Below are positions 29,729 to 36,677 of a DNA stretch of 39,978 nucleotides, one piece after another. Numbering within the stretch: position 1 is the first letter of the stretch; every line of letters begins with the position of its first letter. This DNA is from a virus. The notes beneath the pieces were generated by a model. It was not told where the DNA came from. It worked only from the letters and a program-made list of their open reading frames with translations, and made no database searches. The position numbers and the translations under genes are program-made. The stretch covers positions 1 through 39,978 of IMG/VR virus record IMGVR_UViG_3300025815_000025; one strand, written 5' to 3'.

Positions 29729-30397
29729 ATGAAAAAAAACATTTTAGCAGAAAACATGAAAAGATTCGGTACTAAGAATCTTACAGAACAATCTGTCCCA
29801 AATGACATCATTGAAAAGATTGAAGGGTCAGCACCATATTACAAAGTATATGTTAAAGATGGTGCAGAAATGGTAGTAATTGACTTTGAAGACTATGAGG
29901 TAATGGACAAGTTTGAATATGGCGCATCTATGGATGTTACTGGTGATGACAATAAAGGTCAATCATGGTCAGTAGGAGCAGAGGCAACACCTGCAGGTGG
30001 TGGCGATTGGGATTGGGAATTTAACTGGGAAACCCTAGAAAAAACTTCCAATGCATCTAGTTCTGGCAAAATGAAAAAGTATAAAGTTGAAGTCGAAAAT
30101 AAAGGCGATACTCTAACTCCTGATATGCTTATAAATGCTAAAAACATGGTTGATTGTTACAAACAAGTACGAGCTAAATTATTAAGAAAATTCAAAGGAT
30201 ACCTAGAAGTTTTAAACGACAAGGATCTTACTTCTTACATATCCGGCCGACCAGAAAAAATTGATGATGCTTATATTGAAAAGTATTTATTAGTTGATCC
30301 ATATGATGACGAAAGACCAGAAGGAACAATGGAAGGTATTATAGGCGATCAAACAGCGATGTATATTACCGAATTTTCGACTACTAGAAATAGATAA
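29729..30397 (+). CDS. Probable late virion or assembly protein (222 aa)
   Basis: A 222-residue, acidic protein. The start MKKNILAENMKRFGTKNLTE is a motif I associate with structural or prohead-associated proteins of T4-like phages (N-x-L-x-E-N-M-x-R-F-x-T-K-N-L). The middle has a Trp-rich segment GGGDWDWEFNWETLEKTSNA and a charged SGKMKKYKVEVENKGD. The C-terminal half is helical and acidic. A late-type element and AAAGGA precede it, and a terminator follows, so it is a single-gene late unit. The N-terminal peptide could be a targeting or protease-processed tag, but that is inference. No enzymatic motif is seen. Confidence 0.6.
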   Translation: MKKNILAENMKRFGTKNLTEQSVPNDIIEKIEGSAPYYKVYVKDGAEMVVIDFEDYEVMDKFEYGASMDVTGDDNKGQSWSVGAEATPAGGGDWDWEFNWETLEKTSNASSSGKMKKYKVEVENKGDTLTPDMLINAKNMVDCYKQVRAKLLRKFKGYLEVLNDKDLTSYISGRPEKIDDAYIEKYLLVDPYDDERPEGTMEGIIGDQTAMYITEFSTTRNR

Positions 30398-30405
30398 TTA
30401 AATAC

Positions 30406-30430
30406 ATGGGAGCTTCGGCTCCCATTTTTT
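30406..30430 (+). terminator. Rho-independent terminator with TTCG tetraloop
   Basis: ATGGGAGC (30406-30413) pairs perfectly with GCTCCCAT (30418-30425) around TTCG, followed by T. It ends the 29729 unit. Confidence 0.93.
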
Positions 30431-30438
30431 CTTTTTAC

Positions 30439-30467
30439 TTGGATTTAACAAATTAAAACATTATAAT
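30439..30467 (+). promoter_or_regulatory. Sigma70-like promoter before HNH gene
   Basis: TTGGAT (30439-30444), 17-base spacer, TATAAT (30462-30467), directly behind the terminator. A very similar CATTATAAT element lies behind the gene at 31081. Confidence 0.7.
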
Positions 30468-30505
30468 AATTTAAATAATTAATCTTTTTACTAATTTAAA
30501 CATTT

Positions 30506-30511
30506 AAGGAG
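30506..30511 (+). promoter_or_regulatory. Ribosome-binding site fixing a TTG start at 30516
   Basis: AAGGAG four bases before TTG. The first in-frame ATG would remove the HNH domain, so TTG is the likely start. Confidence 0.7.
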
Positions 30512-30515
30512 TGAC

Positions 30516-31076
30516 TTGAATTATCAACGAATACACGACCAAATCATTGAACGAGCGAAATCTAGGCAGTTATCCGGTTACAAAGAAAGACATCACATTA
30601 TACCAAAATGTTTAGGTGGTGATAATGTTGAAAATAACTTAGTATATCTCACAGCTCGAGAACATTTCATAATTCATAAACTATTATGTAAAATTTATCC
30701 GACACATAAAGGAATACAACTAGCTTTATGGGCAATGGTTAATTGGCAATCTTCCAAAAATCAGCGTAATTATACTATTTCATCTCGTGAGTTTGAAAGA
30801 ATTAAATTAAATGCAATTGACGCTATTCGTGAATATCAATTAAATCGTGACCCCACTACAAGAGTACTCTCTACAGAGACAAAAGAAAAAATTAGCAAAG
30901 CACTTACTGGAAAAAAGAAATCAAAAATGCATTGTGAAAATATGTCAAACTCACTAAAAGGTAGAAAAGTTTGGAATGCTGGTAAAACTGGCGTGCAGTC
31001 GCATTCAACTGAAACGAGAGAAAAAATGAGAAAGTCTCGTTTAAAATATTTAGAATCTTTGAAATTACAAAAATAA
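30516..31076 (+). CDS. HNH homing endonuclease with NUMOD3-like repeats
   Basis: A 186-residue HNH enzyme of the phage homing type. The nuclease core is YKERHHIIPKCLGG (His26, His27), then DNVENNLVYLTAREHFIIHK (Asn40/41, His50, His54). The C-terminal half holds two NUMOD3-like DNA-binding units: STETKEKISKALTGKKKS and HSTETREKMRKSRL. TTG is the start, shown by AAGGAG. It has its own sigma70-like promoter, and another such promoter for gp32 begins inside its last codons. The gene separates a late unit from gp32 and carries sequence repeats of the gp32 promoter on its left. It looks intact and selfish. Its target would be the gp32 upstream region in phages without it. Confidence 0.85.
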   Translation: MNYQRIHDQIIERAKSRQLSGYKERHHIIPKCLGGDNVENNLVYLTAREHFIIHKLLCKIYPTHKGIQLALWAMVNWQSSKNQRNYTISSREFERIKLNAIDAIREYQLNRDPTTRVLSTETKEKISKALTGKKKSKMHCENMSNSLKGRKVWNAGKTGVQSHSTETREKMRKSRLKYLESLKLQK

Positions 31077-31086
31077 TCATTATAAT
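31059..31086 (+). promoter_or_regulatory. Sigma70-like promoter before gp32 gene
   Basis: TTGAAA (31059-31064, inside the HNH gene), 16-base spacer, TATAAT (31081-31086) with ATCAT lead-in. The leader is about 30 bases and has AAAAGGA. Confidence 0.68.
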
Positions 31087-31123
31087 TTATTATTAACATT
31101 TAATCATTAAAAAAGGAAAATTT

Positions 31124-31891
31124 ATGTTAGATTTAGATGCAATCAAGAACAAGTTAAACGCACTTAACAACCAAGACAACAAAAAGTCAAACACATGGAA
31201 ACCAGCAGAAGGTAAGCAACGTATTCGAATTGTTCCTTACGTTCACCGCAAAGAAAATCCATTCCTGGAACTTTATTTTCACTACGACATTCCAAAGCGT
31301 AGTATGCTTTCTCCGATTACTCATGGTAATCCAGATCCAATTGTAGAATTCGCTGATAAACTTAAAAAGACCGGCGACAAAGATGATTGGGTAATGGGTC
31401 GCAAAATTGAGCCGAAGATGAGAACATATGTTCCTGTCATCGTAAGAGGTAAGGAAGAAGAAGGTGTTAAATTTTGGGGATTTGGAAAAACAATCTACAC
31501 AGAACTTCTTTCGATCATTGCTGATCCAGATTATGGAGATATCACTGATTTGAGAAATGGACGTGATATTGATGTAGAATTTACACCTGCAGAAGGAGGA
31601 GGATATCCTAAGACTGCAATTCGTGTGAAGCCAAATCAATCTGCAGCTACTGAAGATAAAGCCGTTGCAGAGCTTATCATGAAGCAGCCTAAGATTGAGG
31701 ATATCTATCCAGAGCCTGAGTATTCAGATCTTGAAGATGCTCTTAAAGCGTGGATGAATCCAGAAAATGCTGATTCAGATGTAGAACAAGAAACTTCGTC
31801 TACTACAACAGATGAGGTTGCATCAGAATCACCAAAAGCGACAGCAACATCAGATGTAGGAGCTGCATTTGATGATCTTTTCAATGAATAA
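31124..31891 (+). CDS. 32: Single-strand DNA-binding protein, gp32 family, without zinc site
   Basis: A 255-residue gp32-type protein that coats single-stranded DNA in replication and recombination. The N-terminal helix-basic segment (MLDLDAIKNKLNALNNQDNK, then SNTWKPAEGKQRIRIVPYVH) matches the cooperativity arm and the R-I-[RV]-x-x-P start of the OB core. ELYFHYDIPKRSMLSP and KFWGFGKTIYTELLSI are core strands. The tail is acidic and ends GAAFDDLFNE, like the gp32 C-terminus used to bind partners. No Cys is present, so the zinc site of T4 gp32 is lost. T4 gp32 has 301 residues. It starts a replication operon with uvsX, 17 bases apart. Confidence 0.86.
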   Translation: MLDLDAIKNKLNALNNQDNKKSNTWKPAEGKQRIRIVPYVHRKENPFLELYFHYDIPKRSMLSPITHGNPDPIVEFADKLKKTGDKDDWVMGRKIEPKMRTYVPVIVRGKEEEGVKFWGFGKTIYTELLSIIADPDYGDITDLRNGRDIDVEFTPAEGGGYPKTAIRVKPNQSAATEDKAVAELIMKQPKIEDIYPEPEYSDLEDALKAWMNPENADSDVEQETSSTTTDEVASESPKATATSDVGAAFDDLFNE

Positions 31892-31908
31892 ATAACAAGG
31901 AGCAATTT

Positions 31909-33072
31909 ATGGCTAAAAAGTCAAAGAGTAAAGATGAACTGGAAGATTCATTAGCAGAAACATTAGCTGCAGCAGTTAATACTCAGTTCAAAGGTCAAAA
32001 TTACAAGACCGCATTCTTTCTTGAAGGTGATAATGATGCTCCGACCAATGTAAAGGAATGGATATCGTCAGGACACTCAATGTTGGATTTGGCGATATCC
32101 AATCGTCCTCATGGAGGATTTCCGGTTGGAAGGATCACAGAAATTACTGGGTTAGAAGCTTCGGGTAAGTCGCTATTAGCAGCTCACACGTTAGCAGAAA
32201 CTCAAAAGAAAGGTGGATTAGCAGTTTACATTGATACTGAGTCAGCAACATCAGCGGAGTTTTTAACTGCCATTGGCGTTGATCTAAAATCAATGCTTTA
32301 TGTACCTTTAGAAACAATTGAAGAAATTTTTGAAACTATTGAAACAATTGTTGAAAATGTACGTAAGTCTGACAAAGACAGATTAGTTACAATTGTAGTT
32401 GATTCAGTAATGGGTGCATCTACAAAGCAAGAAATGAGCATGGAATATGATAAGGATGGTTATGCAACATCTAAATCTATTATTCTTTCAAAAGCCATGA
32501 GAAAGGTAACTAACTGGATTGCACGAGAGCGAATTTGTTTGATTTTTACAAATCAGCTTCGTACTAAAATGGGAGTTATGTTTGGTGACCCGTGGACAAC
32601 ATCAGGCGGAAAAGCAATTCCTTTTCACTCATCAGTAAGACTTCGTCTCAAGAACATGGGGCAAATTAAAGCGAAGGTGAGAGGCCAGGAACAAGTTGTC
32701 GGCATCAAGACACGTGTTACAGTTGTTAAGAATCGTATGGGGCCGCCACTTCGTAGTATTGATTATGAAATCTATTTTGATTCTGGCATTGACAACTATG
32801 GCGGATGGCTCAAAGTAATGAAAGATTTTAAACTTGTTAAGCAGGCAGGAGCATGGTATACATATGAAGATATTGATGTGAATACCGGTGAAGTGTTTAA
32901 AGAATTCAAGTTTCAATCAAAAGATTTCTTTGAGGTTATAGAAGATGCAGAAATCAGAGAACGTTTGTATAATAGAATATGCAATGAATACATATTCAAA
33001 TATCAAGCAGGTGTTGATGGTGGCATTGATGATGTAACGATTGATGAAGAAGTTATCAACGAAGAAGGATAA
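31909..33072 (+). CDS. uvsX: UvsX/RecA-type recombinase
   Basis: A 387-residue RecA-fold recombinase that pairs homologous DNA in repair and recombination-dependent replication. Walker A is GLEASGKS (81-88), and AVYIDTESATSAEF gives the D-T/A-E box. Walker B is VTIVVDSVMGA (about 163-173). The DNA-binding L2 region and its neighbours are NQLRTKMGVMFGDPWTTSGG (about 214-233), with KAIPFHSSVRLRL, typical of RecA. The N-terminal 50 residues are acidic and polar, and the C-terminus is acidic (IDDVTIDEEVINEEG). It is close to UvsX in size (391 in T4) but is strikingly RecA-like around L2. AAGGAG is its ribosome-binding site, and it ends before a terminator and promoter. Confidence 0.93.
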   Translation: MAKKSKSKDELEDSLAETLAAAVNTQFKGQNYKTAFFLEGDNDAPTNVKEWISSGHSMLDLAISNRPHGGFPVGRITEITGLEASGKSLLAAHTLAETQKKGGLAVYIDTESATSAEFLTAIGVDLKSMLYVPLETIEEIFETIETIVENVRKSDKDRLVTIVVDSVMGASTKQEMSMEYDKDGYATSKSIILSKAMRKVTNWIARERICLIFTNQLRTKMGVMFGDPWTTSGGKAIPFHSSVRLRLKNMGQIKAKVRGQEQVVGIKTRVTVVKNRMGPPLRSIDYEIYFDSGIDNYGGWLKVMKDFKLVKQAGAWYTYEDIDVNTGEVFKEFKFQSKDFFEVIEDAEIRERLYNRICNEYIFKYQAGVDGGIDDVTIDEEVINEEG

Positions 33073-33088
33073 CTATATCAACCAACAG

Positions 33089-33116
33089 AAGGCCGGGGAG
33101 AAATCCTCGGCTTTTC
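33089..33116 (+). terminator. Rho-independent terminator after uvsX
   Basis: Eight-base arms GCCGGGGA (33092-33099) and TCCTCGGC (33104-33111) with one G-T pair and a four-base loop, then TTTTC. The -35 of the next promoter begins at 33117. Confidence 0.82.
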
Positions 33117-33145
33117 TTGTTTATATTCTAAAGTTTCATTATAAT
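33117..33145 (+). promoter_or_regulatory. Sigma70-like promoter before 5' nuclease gene
   Basis: TTGTTT (33117-33122), 17-base spacer, TATAAT (33140-33145) with TTTCAT. The ATG at 33154 is 9 bases after the -10, so the mRNA is probably leaderless. Confidence 0.72.
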
Positions 33146-33153
33146 ATAATTAT

Positions 33154-34206
33154 ATGAATAAGTATCAGAAGTTATTTAAAGAGATGAAGGAAGAAAAGCC
33201 TTCATTAGATCAAAACGTTGATGATCGATTATTAGTATTCGATGGCTTGAACACGTTTATTAGAGCATTTGGAGCAACCCCAGCAACAAATGAAGATGGA
33301 GACCATATTGGTGGTATTACAGGATTTTTATATTCTATTGGCAAGTGCGTACGTGATTTTAAACCCACTCGTTGTGTTGTTGTTTTTGATGGCCGCGGAG
33401 GCTCGAAAAGAAGAAAAACAATCAACAAATCATATAAAGCAAATCGAGCAAATCGAACAAGATTAAGGCGTCATGACCACGCAATGGCTACTATTGAAGA
33501 TGAGCAAGAAGCTATGCGTCATCAATTTTCAAGATTAGTATCTTATCTAGATAATTTGCCAGTAACATTTCTTGCAATTGATGGAATTGAAGCAGATGAC
33601 ACTATTGCATATATTGCTGAATTATATCGAGAGAAAAGCAAAGAAATTACAATAGTATCCACTGACAGAGACTTTTATCAAATGGTAGACGACACAATCA
33701 GAGTATGGTCACCAATCAAAAAGAAAATGTATACTGCTGACACAGTGCATGAAGAATTTGGCGTAACTCCTCAAAATTATGTAGTGTACCGTACATTTAC
33801 AGGTGATAAGTCTGATAACATTGAAGGTGTTCGTGGAATCGGCCCAAAGACATTATTAAAACATGTTCCAGAACTTGCAAGTCAAAAAGAATTTACTCCT
33901 GACGAAATGTTTGAAAAGTCAGAACAATTGTTGGATGAATCTAAGACTTATAAAAAGATTATCGAAAGTCGTGATGTCATAGAACAAAATTATCAGCTTA
34001 TGAATCTTAAGCTCTTAGACTTTTCAGCAACACATACATCCAACATCAGAAGAATTTTAGAACAACCCATTCCGCCTCTAAACAGAGCAGAGTTTCAACG
34101 ACTGTTCATGGAAGATAAGATGTGGACTACTATGAAGAATGCACCAGATTGGTTGAATAAAACATGGTTGTCTCTTCACGCTTTTGCTCAACAAACGCAA
34201 AAGTAA
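33154..34206 (+). CDS. 5'-3' exonuclease / T4 RNase H-like FEN nuclease
   Basis: A 350-residue PIN/FEN nuclease that removes RNA primers and flaps and thus complements the polymerase at 26689, which has no 5' nuclease domain. The acidic metal sites appear in order: LLVFDGLNTFIRAF (D30), VVVFDGRGGSKRRK, DGIEADDTIAYIA (about 143-155), STDRDFYQM and the helix-hairpin-helix region FTGDKSDNIEGVRGIGPKTL (about 217-236). It is a little longer than T4 RNase H (305). The N-terminal 20 residues before the first strand are charged and may be dispensable. The start follows a -10 box closely and has no ribosome-binding site. T4 rnh or a PolA-type 5' nuclease are the two options; I would call it rnh-like. 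Confidence 0.88.
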   Translation: MNKYQKLFKEMKEEKPSLDQNVDDRLLVFDGLNTFIRAFGATPATNEDGDHIGGITGFLYSIGKCVRDFKPTRCVVVFDGRGGSKRRKTINKSYKANRANRTRLRRHDHAMATIEDEQEAMRHQFSRLVSYLDNLPVTFLAIDGIEADDTIAYIAELYREKSKEITIVSTDRDFYQMVDDTIRVWSPIKKKMYTADTVHEEFGVTPQNYVVYRTFTGDKSDNIEGVRGIGPKTLLKHVPELASQKEFTPDEMFEKSEQLLDESKTYKKIIESRDVIEQNYQLMNLKLLDFSATHTSNIRRILEQPIPPLNRAEFQRLFMEDKMWTTMKNAPDWLNKTWLSLHAFAQQTQK

Positions 34207-34209
34207 CAT

Positions 34210-34237
34210 TTGTATATACAAATTTTTTTATTATAAT
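34210..34237 (+). promoter_or_regulatory. Sigma70-like promoter before helicase gene
   Basis: TTGTAT (34210-34215), 16-base spacer, TATAAT (34232-34237). The ATG at 34243 is 5 bases after the -10, so transcription should start at the start codon itself. Confidence 0.7.
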
Positions 34238-34242
34238 GATAT

Positions 34243-35595
34243 ATGACAGATAAATTATCGGAGTATGGGTTTGGCTTTCAGGTGAAAGTTTTAGCTGCAA
34301 TGTTTACGGATAGAACATTCCTGCAGCAGATAGCAGATATCATACAACCAGAATACTTTGAGTCAGAATCAAATAGTTGGATTCTTGACATTATATTGGG
34401 GCATTTCAGAACGTATAAAACACCCCCAACTAAAGATGTACTCAAGGTCAAAGTAACAGAGATAGAACATGACGTTCTAAAAGTTGCGGTCGTAGAGCAG
34501 CTTAAAGAAGTATTTCGATACATGGAGTCTGATGACTTATCATTTGTAAAGGATGAAATACTTAGATTTTGTAAGAATCAAGAAATAAAACATGCAATCA
34601 TGGATTCTGTCAATTTATTAAAGATTGGCAACTATGACGAAATCAAGACAAAAATTGATTCGGCAATGAAAGCTGGTGCTGACACTGACATTGGCCATGA
34701 ATATAAATCACAAGTAGCTTTAAGATATAATGAAGCAGCACGACATACCATAACAACTGGATGGGATGTAGTAGATGATTTGATGGATGGTGGTTTAGCA
34801 CCAGGTGAATTGGGAGTAGTTATGGCTCCTGCAGGCATCGGTAAGAGTTGGCTTCTTATTAATATTGGAGCAAATGCAATACGTAACGGCAAGAACGTTG
34901 TACACTTTACATTAGAGCTCAACGAAAATTATGTAGGACAAAGATATGATTCTGTAATTACAGGTATATCTGCACAAAATTTGAAAAATCATCAAGAAGA
35001 TATTGAGGATAAAATGTCTCGAATTGATGGCGAACTTGTAATTAAATATTATCCTACGAAGTCAGTAGGAGCTATGGCATTGAAAGCGCATATAGAAAAA
35101 TCAGCAATGTTAGGGAAGGCACCAGATCTAGTTATTATAGATTATGCAGATCTATTAAAAGTGTCGACTAAAGATAAACATGAAGCTTTAGAAGAATTAT
35201 ATGAAGAGTTGAGAGGATTGGCTGGCGAATACAAAGTACCAGTATGGACTGCAACTCAAGCTGGTAGAGCTGCATTAGAAGAAGATATTATTGAAGCGGA
35301 TAAGATTGCAGCATCATATGGTAAAGTAATGGTTTCTGATTTCATTATGTCTTTATCAAGAAAAGTTCAAGACAAATTATCAGGTACTGGTAGAGTTCAT
35401 ATTGTAAAAAATAGATTCGGCCCAGATGGTATGACATTGCCGTCTAAGATTAATACAAATAATGGACAGTTTCAATTCTTTGAACCTGATACGAGTCAAG
35501 GCAAAGCGACCAAGAAAGACATGAAGTCAGGTGAAACAATGATGAAGAAAAATTTATCAGAAAAATTCAAAGATTTAGGCGGAAGTTTAGGGTGA
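34243..35595 (+). CDS. 41: Replicative DNA helicase, gp41/DnaB family
   Basis: A 450-residue hexameric helicase that unwinds DNA ahead of the polymerase. The N-terminal 140 residues are helical. The C-terminal RecA-fold domain has Walker A APAGIGKS (about 196-203), VVHFTLELNE (the catalytic Glu strand), Walker B DLVIIDYADLLKV (about 295-307), VPVWTATQAGRAALE with the sensor Gln, and VHIVKNRFGPDG with an Arg finger-type end. The C-terminus is a Lys-rich tail (KKDMKSGETMMKKNLSEKF). T4 gp41 has 475 residues. No ribosome-binding site precedes the ATG. No primase gene is in this window; a gp61-type gene presumably lies elsewhere. Confidence 0.9.
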   Translation: MTDKLSEYGFGFQVKVLAAMFTDRTFLQQIADIIQPEYFESESNSWILDIILGHFRTYKTPPTKDVLKVKVTEIEHDVLKVAVVEQLKEVFRYMESDDLSFVKDEILRFCKNQEIKHAIMDSVNLLKIGNYDEIKTKIDSAMKAGADTDIGHEYKSQVALRYNEAARHTITTGWDVVDDLMDGGLAPGELGVVMAPAGIGKSWLLINIGANAIRNGKNVVHFTLELNENYVGQRYDSVITGISAQNLKNHQEDIEDKMSRIDGELVIKYYPTKSVGAMALKAHIEKSAMLGKAPDLVIIDYADLLKVSTKDKHEALEELYEELRGLAGEYKVPVWTATQAGRAALEEDIIEADKIAASYGKVMVSDFIMSLSRKVQDKLSGTGRVHIVKNRFGPDGMTLPSKINTNNGQFQFFEPDTSQGKATKKDMKSGETMMKKNLSEKFKDLGGSLG

Positions 35596-35600
35596 TTGAG

Positions 35601-35608
35601 ATATTTAT
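35601..35608 (+). promoter_or_regulatory. Late-type element directly before a terminator
   Basis: ATATTTAT followed by TTTAAATT, ending eight bases before the hairpin at 35616. Any transcript begun here would stop within about 30 bases. It may be accidental. Confidence 0.3.
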
Positions 35609-35615
35609 TTTAAAT

Positions 35616-35645
35616 TGCCTGGTAATAATCTGCCAGGCATTTTTT
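35616..35645 (+). terminator. Rho-independent terminator after helicase gene
   Basis: TGCCTGG (35616-35622) pairs with CCAGGCA (35633-35639) around a ten-base loop, followed by six T. Confidence 0.9.
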
Positions 35646-35668
35646 GTCTAAAATCAATAACAAATAAC

Positions 35669-35673
35669 AAGGA
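35669..35673 (+). promoter_or_regulatory. Ribosome-binding site fixing the NrdB start at 35680
   Basis: AAGGA lies six bases before ATG 35680 but directly abuts ATG 35674, so the second ATG is the likely start. Confidence 0.6.
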
Positions 35674-35679
35674 ATGAAT

Positions 35680-36672
35680 ATGAGCTTATTTAAAGAACGC
35701 ATCCCATTCAAACCCTTTGAATTTCCAGTATATTATACAGAAGGTTGGCTGAAACAAGCACAAGCATTTTGGTTGCATACTGAGATTCCTATGCAGGGTG
35801 ATATCAAGGATTGGAACGAAAACTTAAACACGTCAGAAAAGAATTTAGTTGGTAATATATTATTAGGTTTTGCTCAGACTGAATGTGCTGTATCTGATTA
35901 TTGGACTGGTATGGTTACGAAGTGGTTTCCAAAACATGAAATCAAACAAATGGCGATGATGTTCGGCTCGCAAGAAACAATTCACGCAACGGCTTATTCA
36001 TACCTTAATGAATCATTAGGATTGGAAGATTTTGAAGCATTTCTACATGAACCTGCAATTGCAGAAAAGTTTGAATTCCTAACTGCTACATCTGCAGATT
36101 GGACGCATGAAGATTTAGCATCAAACTCAAAAGCAAGAGAGGAAGTAGCACGTTCACTCGCAATCTTCTCAGCATTTGCAGAAGGTGTATCACTTTATTC
36201 ATCATTTGCAGTTCTATATTCATTTCAAATGAGAAATATGTTGAAAGGCATCGGACAACAAATGAAGTGGAGTGTGCGTGATGAATCACTTCATTCTAAA
36301 ATGGGATGCCAATTATTTCGTCATATGTACGAAGAATATCCAGAATTAAAAGAATCGGCTCGAGCAGCAGTAGAAGAAGCTGCAACACTTATTGTAGAAA
36401 TGGAAGAGAAGTTTATTGATAAAATGTTTGAGATGGGTGATTTAGAAAACCTAAAAGCAAAAGATTTGAAAAACTTTATTCGTAAACGAGCAAATGAAAA
36501 ATTAAAAGAATTAGGTTATGAATCTTTATTTAAGTTTGATGTTAAATCTGCAGAAGAATTAGATTGGTTCTATCATCTTACCGGTGGTACTACACATACC
36601 GATTTCTTTGCAGTAAGACCAACAGATTACTCAAAAGCCAATGAAGGCGAAGATTTTAACGATATTTGGTAA
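35680..36672 (+). CDS. nrdB: Ribonucleotide reductase class I, beta subunit (NrdB)
   Basis: A 330-residue NrdB holding the metal-radical centre that starts reduction of NDPs to dNDPs. Metal ligands fall in order: E68 (TECAVSDYW), E99 and H102 (QETIHATAY), E168 (FAEGVSLYSSF), E202 and H205 (RDESLH). Their spacings match E. coli NrdB (84, 115, 118, 204, 238, 241) at every step. Y106 is the expected radical tyrosine. The first ligand is Glu where E. coli has Asp84. The C-terminal end (GEDFNDIW) is the tail that contacts NrdA. The gene is five bases before nrdA, with the order B-A, opposite to T4. No sigma70-like or late-type promoter is clearly placed for it apart from the element at 35601, which is cut off by a terminator. 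Confidence 0.93.
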   Translation: MSLFKERIPFKPFEFPVYYTEGWLKQAQAFWLHTEIPMQGDIKDWNENLNTSEKNLVGNILLGFAQTECAVSDYWTGMVTKWFPKHEIKQMAMMFGSQETIHATAYSYLNESLGLEDFEAFLHEPAIAEKFEFLTATSADWTHEDLASNSKAREEVARSLAIFSAFAEGVSLYSSFAVLYSFQMRNMLKGIGQQMKWSVRDESLHSKMGCQLFRHMYEEYPELKESARAAVEEAATLIVEMEEKFIDKMFEMGDLENLKAKDLKNFIRKRANEKLKELGYESLFKFDVKSAEELDWFYHLTGGTTHTDFFAVRPTDYSKANEGEDFNDIW

Positions 36673-36677
36673 AAGTT

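Noticed and set aside
35674-35679. ATG 35674 as start of nrdB
   Set aside because: It would touch the AAGGA ribosome-binding site with no spacing; ATG 35680 has six bases.
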